A stretch of 64,000 nt of DNA, from the NCBI GenBank assembly GCA_023653785.1, contig JAMKCH010012638.1:1-64000 (forward strand), read 5' to 3'. The first letter of the stretch is position 1, and every line of letters starts with the position of its first letter. A program made the translations under genes and the position numbers. The notes beneath the pieces are model-generated. The model ran no database searches and was not told the origin of the DNA. It saw only the letters and a program-made list of their open reading frames with translations. This DNA comes from Ophioderma brevispina. Lineage: Eukaryota > Echinodermata > Ophiuroidea > Amphilepidida > Ophiodermatidae. Shown here one piece after another: positions 49,072-60,670 of the stretch.

Positions 49072-49427
49072 TTAAATCAGCCCTTTTTCTGCGCGCCTGC
49101 ATATTAAATACTTAGAAAGTGAGGGAGAGACTGATCTCTCTTTAGACTCAGATGACGCAATACTGGTACGCTCACAAATATAATAATATAAACCAAAAAT
49201 GACCAGTGCCGCTGCTTGAATACCAGCAAACAGGAAGAAGATGGAGCTGAAATTTCCGAAGTTGATGTTACCAAGATCTTGCGTGGTGAGCCACTGTATA
49301 CTATGAGTAGATAAGATGGATAATATTCCGCTGCTGAGAAATGAGCCTAGTCCTGCTGACATGTGAAAGAGACCCATTATAAGACCTTGCATGGAACGTG
49401 GCGCTTGAGAGTAGGCAAACTCGAGAC
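49072..49427 (-). CDS. SLC15A3/A4-like peptide/histidine transporter, last exon
   Basis: Terminal coding exon of the same minus-strand transporter. The acceptor is a pyrimidine tract ending in CAG at 49,428-49,430. The first two bases complete the Gly codon split by the upstream exon, giving an in-frame junction that reads ...ISEVFASVAG then LEFAYSQAPRSMQGLIMG. This is the highly conserved POT-family stretch before the last two membrane helices. Helix segments LFHMSAGLGSFLSSGILSIL and FFLFAGIQAAALVIFGLYYY follow, then a charged Ser-rich cytoplasmic tail ending ...CRRAEKGLI and a stop. Exon B codes for 117 residues, a normal length for the family's C-terminal end. The 2.6-kb intron to the previous exon contains a minisatellite, a SINE and a hAT MITE. 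No clear polyadenylation signal was picked out downstream. The exact C-terminus could differ if another small exon exists. Confidence 0.9.
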
Positions 49428-49789
49428 CTGAAAGGGAACAAGAAGAGAAGTTGACTGGAGGTCATATAATCTGTATAATATGCCTACAACGATGATCTGG
49501 TAAATTAATGACTAGTGTGGAACGGTAGTTGTCCAATAATTCGATCAACCTAGTTTGTCAACGATTAACCAGGTTAACGGGCGACCCCCCTCTCAGATTA
49601 TGTCAGCCAGCACACCATGGCTGCCATGCGTCACATAGTATTCGACATTTTGGAATTTTTGGAGAAATTTGGCGTATGCGTTTGTTTTGTACTACTCTAC
49701 AAATTCGCCAAATTTCAAACCTCAAAATGGCTTAATTTGTAAAATATTAATTAACTAATTATGACATATTTCCAAATCGTTAAATCGTC

Positions 49790-50055
49790 CGCATCACATA
49801 ATGACGTATTTGTCGAAAAAAATATACTGCGCAGGCCCATAGCACCGTATCTTCATTTTGAAGTATTCGCCATTTCACATAGTGACGTATTTGTGCGACA
49901 TATTTTTCATTTCACGGTAGCGTTGCTATTTTGTCGTTTTCACATAGTGACGTATTTGTGCAAACGCGTCACATAACGACGTATTTGCGGTACGTATTTG
50001 TTATTTACAGGTTGGATTTGCTCGTTTGCCCTTTTCACATAGTGACGTATTTTAT
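49790..50055 (+). repeat. Minisatellite of TCACATAGTGACGTATTTG units
   Basis: Five copies at about 49,795, 49,873, 49,938, 49,970 and 50,033, irregularly spaced by 32-80 bp. Four contain TGACGTA, a CRE/ATF-like half-palindrome, and one has CGACGTA. The repeat lies in the SLC15-like intron. Confidence 0.75.
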
Positions 50056-50362
50056 TCAACATATTTTTTGCATATGTGAATAAATTGGAAGTTGATTAGT
50101 TAAATATTGTGAAATTTAACTTATTTTGGCGATTTACCACTAGGTTTTAATTGAAATATATATTTTAATTAACAGTATAGAGCAAATTAAAATCGCAAAA
50201 TCTTCAAAGCCGTTTTTTCTCGAAAATCGTATTTTGCAAATACGTAAGTATGTGGCGCGTGTATTAAAGCAGTCAACTAGAAAAAATGATAGTCATTTAA
50301 ATGGCCCAATTCCAAAGTTAGAGATGAAACGGATTTTTCGTTTTGATGGAGTAGTTATCATA

Positions 50363-50692
50363 GGATAATAATAATAATAACCAGTTTTTTATAAAGCGCG
50401 GTTGACAATTATTATTATTACGCCGCCCTCAAGAAATCGTCACAATCATTTCGCTTCATTTAGTTGGCTGCTCAAAGACATGCCTTACAAGCGCACAAGC
50501 CTATCAGCACTTAGATTGTAATATTCCCCATAACAGCTCCCCAGATTTCACTTGGGTCGACGAGGCAATAGAGATTAAGTATCTTGCCCAGGGACACAAG
50601 CACGTTGACCACAGTGGGGCTCGAACTCGCGATTTTAACGGTCTAATGATCACGACTCTTGCACTTTTCCACTGGACCACACGTGCTCTGTG
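50363..50692 (-). mobile_element. tRNA-derived SINE, minus strand, in the SLC15-like intron
   Basis: Read on the minus strand: A box TGGTCCAGTGGAAAAGTGC (near 50,680), B box GCGAGTTCGAGCC (near 50,625), a body with CCCTGGGCAAGATACTTAAT, and an end GCGCTTTATAAAAAACTGG followed by TTATTATTATTATTA. It is a different SINE family from the one at 20.5 kb but has the same tail type. Confidence 0.85.
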
Positions 50693-51126
50693 GATACTGT
50701 GTATAACACATATTCAGTATCCGGAATTTTGTTAAATTGAGGTTAGCTATTTCACACAGTGATTAGTATGTGGACAAGCATTATGAACATGCTAAAACAC
50801 GATTTGTTAGAAAATTGAGGGTGCCCTCATCTGGAAGTCTCTGAGCCAGTTTTAAACGCTTTGATGTGGGTCGGTCATGGGTGTTCCCAAAACCCATATA
50901 CAACCTTGTAGGCTCGTCCGTGTTTCATTCACAAAAAAGTCAGAATTATCCTTCTTCAGATCCAACGGTTTTGGAATAAGAAAATATTGGTAACATATAA
51001 AAACAGGACTTTATGTTGACGTATCGTCACCAGTCTCTTACATTGTTACGAGTCCTGCATAAATTAGAATACAATTTGAATACCTTCACATTAAAAGAGC
51101 TAGTCTAGACAGCAGTAGAATGTAGC

Positions 51127-51993
51127 TAGGGGTGGGCAAGGATGAACTTTTTTACAAATCTTTTGTAAAACGCACATATTCTATGGCCATGTTGGCTCCT
51201 GAAAATAAATCAGCCAAGCTTTTTCACTCAAGATAATTTTAGGTTGGTTCTGTGGAGTTAAGTTTTGTACATGAAGTCTATGGGGCTTTTCTGCTACTTT
51301 TGGAAAAACAAAAAACAAACATGATCTTCATCCTGGATTTAGCTAGAAAGTCACCAATAGGTGCTTTATAGGTTTAGGCAAATAATTGTCAAAGAAAAAA
51401 ATCGCAAAGATTAGTTTGTGAGTGAGTGAAAATTGAAGGAGTCTATTGTTGTAAGGTCAAGCCTTTGCAACCAGTTACATAACTTGATAATACCTGTGAA
51501 TGGTACTGGGGTGTTTCCGTACCAGCATGTGCATGTGTGGTACTATTATTAACATATTATAGTAGCAGGCAACTCATTGTGTGTAAAGAGGTGTATTCCT
51601 GTTTCTAGAAATATATAATATAATTTAAATCCAGTAGGTGAAAGTTGTAGCTGTGCTAATGAGTGACTACACTCCCTCTGCAAGGTAAAGATTTTTTTCT
51701 TTATTCTAGACAATCATGAACTTGGTTATTTTGGAAACCTATGGTTTTACAAAGGGAGGCAATACACCTAGTGCATGTTACGTAGTTGTCATTAATTTGT
51801 ATTTGGCAAATATTGGCAAATAATTAATTTAACCTCAAAATCACATTGACTTTATGTACAAAACTTAAAATCCATGGAACCAACCCAAAAATTTATCTTC
51901 AGTGAAAAAGCATGCTAGATTCTTTTTCAGAAGCCAAAATGGCCATAGAATCTACTTGGTTTTTTTGTTTTAAGTTGTAACTTGCCCACCCCT
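51127..51993. mobile_element. hAT-like non-autonomous transposon (867 bp) with 8-bp target duplication
   Basis: The left end TAGGGGTGGGCAAG and right end CTTGCCCACCCCT are inverted, and the similarity continues inward for about 165 bp (shared TTCTATGGCCAT, GGTTGGTTC, TTAAGTTTTGTACAT). The direct repeat AATGTAGC flanks it at 51,119-51,126 and 51,994-52,001. An 8-bp duplication with AGGGGTGGGC-type ends is the hAT pattern. No transposase is present. It lies in the SLC15-like intron, about 50 bp from the splice donor. Confidence 0.88.
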
Positions 51994-52049
51994 AATGTAG
52001 CATAGTTGTATATTGTTCGTTTTCAGAATATTTATGAAAGTCTACTAAC

Positions 52050-52380
52050 CTGCAACGCTTGCAAACACCTCACTAATGCCAAGTAGTATGTACTGAGGAA
52101 TTTGATAAAATATCCACATATCTGCTGCATCATAAATTGTATTTCCAGCTTGTACTTGGATACAGTAACCATCTTCTTTTATCTTTCTTAGGCGATAGAT
52201 TTCTAGTATACCAGCGGCAATCATCGCTAAGACGCCAAACACCATACCGACGCCTATTCGGTGGAGATGGGAAAAGTTGTAGCCTTTTTTGTCGAGACGA
52301 GGATAGATGAAACGGTCCATGACAGGTATGAATATCAATACTACAAGAATGTCAAACAAGATCAACCATGCAACCGGTAT
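52050..52380 (-). CDS. SLC15A3/A4-like peptide/histidine transporter, penultimate exon (partial gene)
   Basis: Internal exon of a proton-coupled oligopeptide transporter (POT/PTR, SLC15 family). These are multi-pass membrane proteins; the A3/A4 branch moves histidine and di/tripeptides across endolysosomal membranes. The exon reads about 110 codons beginning IPVAWLILFDILVVLIFIPV. It holds three hydrophobic segments: that one, then GVGMVFGVLAMIAAGILEIY, then the family signature QIPQYILLGISEVFASVAG at its end. The acceptor is a ...TTTTTAATAG run just upstream at 52,381-52,382. The donor is GTTAGT directly after 52,050, leaving one base of a split Gly codon. The reading frame is clean, with no stops or frameshifts, unlike the surrounding transposon relics. 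Family assignment rests on the seen motifs plus knowledge of SLC15; the choice of A4 over A3 is inference. No preceding exon was recognised between here and the right end of the window. Confidence 0.9.
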
Positions 52381-53828
52381 CTATTAAAAATAAGACCACC
52401 CAAAAAGATATTGTATTACAGAGCGAGTAAAAAAACCTTGACCCTGATTGTGTCCGCCTTTTTGATTTTTAAAATAGGTATAACATGAATATGTGGTATC
52501 ATCGGAAAGCGTTATCCTTTTTCTTTAATTTGTTGCAAAAATAATTCCAATCGGTTAAGTATAGGCCGAGCTACAGCCTTTTTAATCAAATAGTCAACTC
52601 TTCCCCTATCCACGAATTCCCATTTGAATGCACGGCGGACAGCTAAGCAAATGACTTCCCCGAATGATGATAAGGGCATGTTTATGTTTATGTCAAATAA
52701 AGTGGTATCTTTAAGGTGTAAAAGCCAGTGATAATGGTAAGTTTTATTTTAAATACCCTTTTCCAAAGATGTGACATATATTGGTCTACAAATATAGACA
52801 ATCTTTAACACTGAAAGGTTTTTTCACCGTATATTCTCCCTTCAAATGGTATGATTTTTTCCGTTCTCTACGGTAACTTGTTAATTATGATATGATTGAG
52901 CCAAAAAGAGATGGTGCCATTTTTTTCGAGCGCGTGTTCACCATTTTACATGCAAATTAAGTATGACATCATAATTCATAATTGAAATAGGACACGACTC
53001 AATTAAATCCACCGTTAAGCTTCTTTTTATCATTCTATGACACAATTTTAACAGCAATGAAAAAAATGCAGCATTCCAGCAATATTCAAAACGGCGTCCA
53101 AAATTTGCAAATTATTGACAAAGCGGCAATAATCATTAATAAGAGGGAAAAACACAAATACTTCCAAGGGCCATCAGAAACGCATATTTTTGCTTCAGAT
53201 CCAGAATGACAGCCAAAATGTCTCCAAGAGTTCCTCCAAAATGGCAAAGTTGTGCAGAAATTCTCAGTTTCACTAGATATGATCATTGTGTGGAAGAAAC
53301 CACGCAGTGCTTTTTAAGGGCATCTGAAATTCTTGTCAAGCATGTATTTAATGTCATCTTGCTTTAGTGCAAAGATGGCTTCCAATATGGCCGTCTTCAA
53401 ATTTCATTCAAATTTACAAATTACCATCTGTATTTAGTTATTTTATCCAGCAATTATTATAAAAGTACAAACGAACGTATTAAATTATATGACTTTGAGA
53501 ACTGTCAACTCATATCTGGTATTTTCTGGTTTGTTAACATACTTATTATGAAAATTTATAGCACTATGCCTTCCGTTTAACTTCTTTAAACTTACAAAAT
53601 TGTCATTTATCTGTTATCAATTGACCAACATCTTGAAGTTTAAGCATAATAACAAAAAAAAATTATCTAGTGATCAAAAACATACTTTTATAATAATTTC
53701 TGGACGACACTTTACAAAATATAATACAGACATATCGCAATTTGAAGGTTTTAAAAGATCTTAATGGACGGAAGAGTTACCTTGGGTCAACCATTGGAAT
53801 TTCTCAATTGTTAGCAAAAGAGAAATAT
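52381..53828. other. SLC15-like upstream intron/flank; no exon recognised
   Basis: Contains diverged GGCGTCC/AAGATGGCTTCC words (53,090-53,400). No coding exon with splice sites was read. Confidence 0.4.
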
Positions 53829-54465
53829 CGTCGGCTGATGCAAGGACCAAACGTAAGGACATTTTGTCGAAAAGAGTTTTTTGGGTGCATTGAAAGAGGA
53901 CGAGGTTATTGTATTCCCTAATTTTAAAAAATGTGTGAGATATGTAAGTGAATTAAAAGTTTAATAGAAAAAAAGAAGAAACATAGTGCAATGCGTTTTT
54001 CCGCTTAGTGCAAGACCAACGTAAGGGCATTACGTTGTCTGCACTTAAACATCTTTTTGCCCCTTTTCCAGTGCAAGACCAACGTAAGGCTGCAATTACG
54101 TTGGTTTTGCCAAATAAACATTTTTCTACCTTTTCAGTGTGTAAAAACCAAACGTTAAGTGCCATTTAAACGTTGGTCTTGCATTAAACATTTTTTTTCA
54201 GGCCAAACAAACGTAAGTGGCCAACTACGTTGGAGTCTTGCATTAACAAGGAAAATAAAGGGTTTCGCGTAAGTTCTTTCTTTGTAAATAATATTGAATT
54301 ACGTTAGCAAGAAGAAATTATTTCTTTATATCATACAAATACTTTTCATGTAATTCCTGCTATAATTATGGACACACGCACTTATAAAGGCAATAGAAAC
54401 ACAAAATGTCTCCTGCAAAATAGTCAAATGCACTACGTACGTTGTTTGGTCTTGCATCAGCGACG
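53829..54465. mobile_element. 637-bp element made of repeated CCAACGTAA hairpins
   Basis: The outer ends are inverted: CGTCGGCTGATGCAAGGACC on the left and GGTCTTGCATCAGCGACG on the right. Inside, four to five units of about 60 bp each carry GCAAGACCAACGTAA and its inverse TTACGTTGGTCTTGC (53,995-54,240), so every unit can fold on itself. No coding capacity was recognised. It could be a MITE that expanded internally. Confidence 0.7.
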
Positions 54466-54586
54466 CAACAGACTGTCCCCCCAAAAAAAACATACAATCA
54501 AAGATTTTTTTTGCCACAAACTTACGTTATCTTGACTGAAACTTTAACTGGATTATTCTTAGGAATGTTTCACGCTTTAATGAGAT

Positions 54587-54628
<42 letters not shown>

Positions 54629-55109
54629 TTCCAATATACATTCAGGTACACATACATGTACACATACAGCTAGCTCAAAACAAATATAAGATACATGATT
54701 TATATAACACAATATCATTACTTAAAGGAACATTAAAGCATTATAGAAAAAATAGATAAAATAAATGAGGAGGGGAGGTTGATATGACAGGCCAAATAAA
54801 AGTCAGATAAAAAGAAGAAAATACCATAACGCACGCCCGGCCGACCGAAACATTGCGTAGTATGAGAAAAAAAAATGCATTAGTAACAACTCCCCTCCAT
54901 TCAGAAAGATCTGACATGAATAAGTTACACTATGAATGGAGGTTTGAAAAATTCTATACCAACTGAAAACAATAGAAAAAAAATACTACCCAAACAATGC
55001 CAACCACCCACACACACACACACACACAACACAAAAAAACCCAAGACAAGGAATTTCACGGTTTTCGGCCTTCGCGCCCACAGATTCAAAGAATATAGCT
55101 GTGGGCCGA

Positions 55110-55500
55110 CTCCATGACCTTTGACCTCATCAACATAATGAGGGATACCAGGGGTGCACCTATGACACAAGTTGGTTAGAACTTGAACTTCAAGTTTCAT
55201 GAGGTCAAGTTTACATTTTTTTTGCTATTTTAGAAGTGGACCTCACATGACCTTTGGCCTTCAAAAACACATAAGGGGTCCCACGGTGCACCTATGACAG
55301 AAGTTGGCTCCAATTCCACATCAAGTTTGTCAATTGAGGTCAATTGTAAATGTTTTTTTTCCTATTTTGAGTTGAGTTGACCTCACATGACCTTAACCTT
55401 CAGCAATGACCTTGACATCATCAACATGGAGGGACCATGCTGCACCTATGAAAGAAATTTGGTTCCAATTGAACTTCAAACTTTTCAATTGAGGTTTCGA
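55110..55500. repeat. Degenerate about 150-bp tandem with TGACCTTTGACCTC words
   Basis: Three copies share TGACCT/GACCTCA, GGTGCACCTATGA, GAAGTTGG..CCAATT and CAATTGAGGTC. It is embedded in the 3' part of the minus-strand LINE block. Confidence 0.65.
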
Positions 55501-55997
55501 TTTAAAAAAAAAAAATGAATTAGTGACACCCACATTCACCCTCACATACACACACCACGCACAACGGACACTGCCAAGTGGTCTGCAGATAAACTGGCGG
55601 CCCACAAAAAAAAAAACAACAGGGCATGCACAGACATACACACATTCACAGACACACATGCTCACAAACACACACGATCCCCCACACCCAAACAAAAAAA
55701 ATCACACACTCCCCGAACTCACAACAAGCAAAAACAAACAAGAGACAACATCAAAAAAACAGGACGAATCAGCTTAAGGAATAAAAAAAATCCCACCTTC
55801 TGTTCCTAAATTTAACGGTCTTGGTCAGTGCTAGTTCTTTCTCAACAAAACAGTTCAACTTTCAATTACTGATAAAATGGTAAACATAGGAACACCTGTT
55901 ACACCTGCACATATAAATAGTTTTGGCATGAAGAATAAACAAAATTATAGCAGTATTTACTCGGGTCTAACATACCCAAAATAACCCTCCTTCCGTT

Positions 55998-58165
55998 TTA
56001 ATATCTACCTTTTGACACAGGATCAATAGATTGCAGTTTTGACCAAAAAGGATCTCGAAAAATATTGCAATCCCCAAAAAAAAGATTGAATAATTGACTC
56101 AATATCCTGATTGCACAGTGAAAACAAAGATGTTGAAGTGGTAAACTTGATATCAAACAAAGCTTATTAACAGGGAGATAGCGATGCAATATTTGAAACT
56201 GAAAATATCTTAACTTAGTGGATAAGGTGGATTTAAAAGGAATGAGATAAGTATCTCTCCAATTAAAATGTAAAATCATTGAAAAGGGCAGCCCAATTTA
56301 TTTCAGCAATCGGCTTACAAAGATTTTCTTAACACAATGGTTCTGAATATAGATGCACACCTTGTTGGTCTTACAAACTTAAAACCAATCTAGATCGAGT
56401 TGACTACTCAGATGTATGTTTATTGCCCATATGATTTTATTTTTCCAGGAATTTGCGAAAGAACTAGATAGTGAAATGTGTCCAATTAAAGTACATTCTC
56501 TCGTGGTACTTAGCAATAATTATTGAATGTGAAAAACTTGCCATCATCTCTACTAAATCGTATAATATTTAACGCCCCTTACTATACCAGCTTTCTCTAT
56601 ACAGAATAGAATTATCAATTTTGATGAAGAATTATCACATATTGGTTATATGGATTCAACGTGGAAGACTCAAAGCAACCATGGCACCAAGACCGAGATA
56701 ATATTCTGAATAAACTGGTTATTCAATATCATTAAGTTTTTTCTCTGGATGGTGGATGTTGCGAGTTCCAAAACAAAATTCCCGCCAAAAAGGTTTTCAA
56801 ATTGTGAGTGAAAAATATTTTCCATTTACCTTATTGTTGTGGTCCCAGCCATGGACGGTTTAAACCAAAGCTATCTTTCAAGCCCTTAATAATGGAAGGG
56901 ATGTGGCACACACGGAGACCGCCATCTTCATAATTCCCAATCATGGTATTTTCTTTATTCTGTCCGGCCTACCCGCCCCAAATGAAACTTAAATAAACTA
57001 CTGGATTCCAGGTCATCAAAAAAATTTTTTAGATGGGGCAGGCAGGGGACGGACAGAAAAAAGAGTCAATTGAGAAAGACCCAAAGATTTAATGATTGTA
57101 ATCCTACCAAGAGGGGTCAAATCTCTACTGGACCAAATTCTAAGAATATCTTTTGTAATTCTGAAACTTAGGGGTTGGTAAAATTCAGCTCAACAATTAT
57201 GTTGATGTATGATAAGGCGGAATAATAATGACAAGATAATGGACAGGCCCATTAGAAAAGGACATATTAAATGAAGAGATGGCAGGAGGCTTATTACGAA
57301 AACTTGCCCGAGGGATAAGCTCCAGACTTATTAAGGTTATTTTGGGACCAGAGTAGGTCTGAAATTCTTGAGAGAACTTCAATAGCATAAGCAAGAGAGA
57401 TGTATCTCTTAAATACCTCGGTAGTATCGTAGCATATGATTATTAATAAGAATAGTTGAATCAAAATTTTCGATACCTTTATATTAGCATTATTCCTCAT
57501 AGCAATACTTAAAATTTCCCACAGATAATAAATAAATAAGGCTAAGGGGACACCCTTGACGAACGCCACAAAAAGGTAAAAAAAGGCCGAAGCATTGCCA
57601 TTGTACTAACGCAAGATGAAATCTATAGGAAAACCTGAACCCAGTTAATGATATCTTTTACCAAAATTAAAGTATTTAAGGCCTGGAATAAAAGGCCCGT
57701 CAAGTTTGTCAAAAGCTTTTTCGAAATCAATCATAAACACTTAGTAAAAGACCTGAATTTATTTGAATCAGAAATCAATAACATCCAAAGAAAGGCGAAT
57801 AGTGTCACCAATAAACACGGACCTTTAATTTGAAACCGTATGGGTACCTCGTTCATATATATTCATAAAATACCTTTTTAAAGTAAAGCAATTACCATTT
57901 TGCAACGATCTTGTAATCAGTGTTGAGAAGGAATTGGCCGCCAATTTTTGAGAGAAGTAATTGATGCGTTATTTTTTGGGTTCAACTTGAATGTACCTCT
58001 TCGTTGATCAGCGGACAATTTACGTTCTGTAAAAAGAAAAAAAATGGGAAAGAATCAACAATAATTTGGCAATATCTTTAAAGAAAAACTTATTACTCAC
58101 TCGACAGGGAAGCCATCGGGTACATGGAGTTTGTTGTTGGGCATGGACTTAAGAGCAATTAAACA
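55998..58165 (-). pseudogene. LINE reverse transcriptase remnant
   Basis: Fragments in several minus-strand frames match an L1/Tx1-style RT. They are PDGFPVE (fingers), a QRRGTFKLNPKN stretch with an NWRPI-like motif (57,930-58,010), FEKAFDKLDGPFIPGLKYFN (57,665-57,735, palm motif A region), GVPLALFIYYLWEILSIAMR (about 57,490-57,555, the QGDPLSPYLF region) and EVLSRISDLLWSQNNLNKSG (thumb). A GGLRVCHIPSIIKGLK-like piece lies near 56,900. The C-terminal zinc-finger region, with LRYFQFQILHRYLP and FGDCN, ends near 55,998. Numerous stops and frameshifts mean no functional protein. Confidence 0.75.
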
Positions 58166-58200
58166 TTCATGGAAAGAAATCAAACCTTCAAACTATCACT

Positions 58201-59729
58201 CGGGCTACACTAGTGGTTGGGCAAACAGTGCCTGATGGCAGAAAATCGTCAATATTACAATCAGGAGGATTGGTAGAGCTATGGAGAAAATTGCCATAAA
58301 AAGACTTCTCCTCATTGCATTAGAGATTTTTAGTTTGGTTTGTTGTAATTTGGGGGTTCTGGTTTAGGAGTTATGGCTAATTAGTGAGACACTTCGAAAA
58401 CCCCTGTTGGGGCCAGTTTCGGCTATCCTGATATCAACAATGTTGCCATTGAAAATCAAACTTAAAGACGATTCTTTTTGAAAAATCAAAATAAAACAAT
58501 AAAGTGTTGCTTCTTGTGATATATACATAATTGAATAAACATTATAATGTAGCAATTGCCAATAAATAAATGTAGCATTGGGAAATTCAATCTTAACAGT
58601 CTTGTTGTCTCAACCTTACTCCGAGGTTTCAGCAGGAAGGCATGGAACATAAAGAAAACACCCGCTGTGAAAGTTAAAACTGATGACTTTTGAACCCACC
58701 AACCAGCTTTCCTTTATTGTTCGTGTTCAAAAACATTGCTTTCTTAATTATGTTCCTCCCTGGCATCTGAGGCGGAAAGGAATAGGGGATAAGGGGCTTA
58801 TTGTCCAGCCACATACAAGCGTTGTCCGGCACATGTGTTCCCCAAAAGAGGCATGGTGGCTGTTCCATTAGTTTCAGCAATCAAAATCCCAAAATTTCCG
58901 AGAATTTCATGATTATTGTAACCTGAGAGTGAGGTCCCCCATTGATTTTTCATTTTTTAGTTATTCATAATTCTGGTGTTTCACGTGTTAAAATAAGATA
59001 TGAATATTCAATGCATGGATACATCCACTCTTCATCTGTACAATATTCCTTTGTTGAAAAACCAATTTAGCCAACATTATGTGCCACATGCCTTAGTACA
59101 GGGGTGAGTGTCAAAAAGAGTTTACACTCGTTTTGGGTAAAATTTGTTTACAGCGGTGAAAAATCTACTGAAGATAATTGGACTATCAAATAAAACAAGT
59201 TTATTCACCTCTAGAGAAATTTTGAACTGGGCTTTTTGGAACAAAAAAAAAAAAAAACTTTTTGCATTGAAGAAGTTATGCTAACTTAAATAAAGATAGG
59301 TAACCCATTTTTGCACTTGTCCACGGAATCACTAGTGTGGAAATTATGGCCATACGCCAAGTATATCATGGAACTCTTTGCTGCTTGACACCTTTGTAAA
59401 ACATTCAAATATCAATTAAATAATTAACAAAGATGTACACGACATGAACCAATGCCCTTTTCTATGCGTCAAATAAAGATATTCCCACCTTCATTTGAAA
59501 TTTCATGGTACTTGAGCCGTTTTCCGTGATTTGTATTAATGGAACCGTCATATTCATTTGCATAATGATGACATGCAAATGCTCAGAATTAGAAATTCAG
59601 CAAAAAAATAGACCCGAAAAGCTCTACGGAACATGGCCCTGAACGAATTTCACAAACTATAAGATCTTAGGATAGTGAAAACGATACCTTTTAAAGATAA
59701 CCAAACAGCTGGATTAATGTATTAGGAGC
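58201..59729. other. No recognised feature
   Basis: Short frames only. A run of 15 A at 59,245-59,259. Confidence 0.4.
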
Positions 59730-60670
59730 ATCAGCCCAGAAGGGATTGGTTAGAGAACAGATCCCAATATCTGAAAACACGGAAATTCAGAGAAAAAATT
59801 AACTTTTGCAAATATGAAAGTCTGCCGGGGACCCGTTGTTGCGTGTAGCCCCAGGAGAGGGGTATGTGGAAAGTTACTATGGGGGTTCAAATGTTTGCCC
59901 CCCGGGGGGGGGTTGAATGCTCTAAATCTAATATGAATATAGCTCAAATTATTCCGTAGGTAAGGCAGCAGTAAAAAAAGTCAAGGGCGGTCACAACACG
60001 TGTGGTGCTTCCTTTCCAGATATTTGGGAAAATAGGATAAGGTCATTGTTTATTAAAGAAAGGTAACCCGTTGCAATATTACCCAGAGTTGTTTGTAAAA
60101 AATATTTTTTTTTAAATGTGTAATGTAATGATACTGAATTCCAATAGGAAAATGCTTTTGCACTTTACGGAATCTCTTGTTGTTTATAATGGAAGGGGTA
60201 CAAAATTCCCTGGCGGAACCTATGGGACAGGAAACATGATTACCCCTCCTATGAAAGGAACCAACCCCTTGCCAAAATAAAAAGCATATGTTGAATCAGT
60301 ATCATTAAAATATGTTTTAATATTTTTTACAAAGAAAATGTTTGTATTACAATTGTTGACCTTTCTTGCATATACAAATGACCTTTAGCTATTTTCCCAA
60401 ATAGGGAAGTTTTATGCACCCCACACACATGTGACCCATTGACTTTACTCCTGTACCCCTAAGGAATAATTGAGCTACATTTCATTAGAGTTAGAGCCAG
60501 TTCAAATATTTGACACACATAGTAACGGTACCCCTCTCCTGGGGCTACACGCAATAACGGGTCTCCGGCAGGGACTTCATATTTTCAAAAGTATATTTTT
60601 CTCTGAATTTTCCCGTATTCAGCTATTGGTTATCTCGTTCGTCTAACCAAAACCTTCTCGGCTGACAGGT
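59730..60670. mobile_element. About 930-bp foldback element with roughly 400-bp arms
   Basis: The left arm begins near TCAGCCCAGAAGGGATTGGT (59,738). The right arm is its inverse, ending ...ACCTTCTCGGCTGAC near 60,667. The arms share CTGCCGG, GACCCGTT, TTGCGTGTAGCC and CCAGGAGAGGGGTA. Further in they share ATTATTCC, TTTGGGAAAATAG, AAGGTCATT, TTTGTAAAAAATAT and AATGATACTGA. The loop is about 60,150-60,285. No transposase is visible. Sequence is unrelated to the similarly sized foldback at 16.1-17.0 kb. Confidence 0.8.

Larger units (their letters stand above)
54594..58200 (-). mobile_element. L1/Tx1-like LINE, 5' truncated, minus strand
   Basis: The T run at 54,594-54,625 is the poly-A tail of a minus-strand retrotransposon. 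Reading upstream on the minus strand, the C-terminal LINE domain (TKLRYFQFQILHRYLPVNKL, about 56,200), RT palm parts and an RT start (PNNK then PDGFPVE, about 58,100-58,160) appear in the right order. The sequence 54,626-55,980 is a long non-coding 3' end that includes a TGACCT-type repeat and CA-rich tracts; parts of it could be later insertions. The 5' border near 58,200 is approximate. Confidence 0.75.

Noticed and set aside
53086..53286. Possible upstream membrane-segment exon of the SLC15-like gene (minus strand, YLCFSLLLMIIAALSI)
   Set aside because: No flanking splice sites in phase and no match to SLC15 segments; it lies in a decayed repeat with AAGATGGC words.
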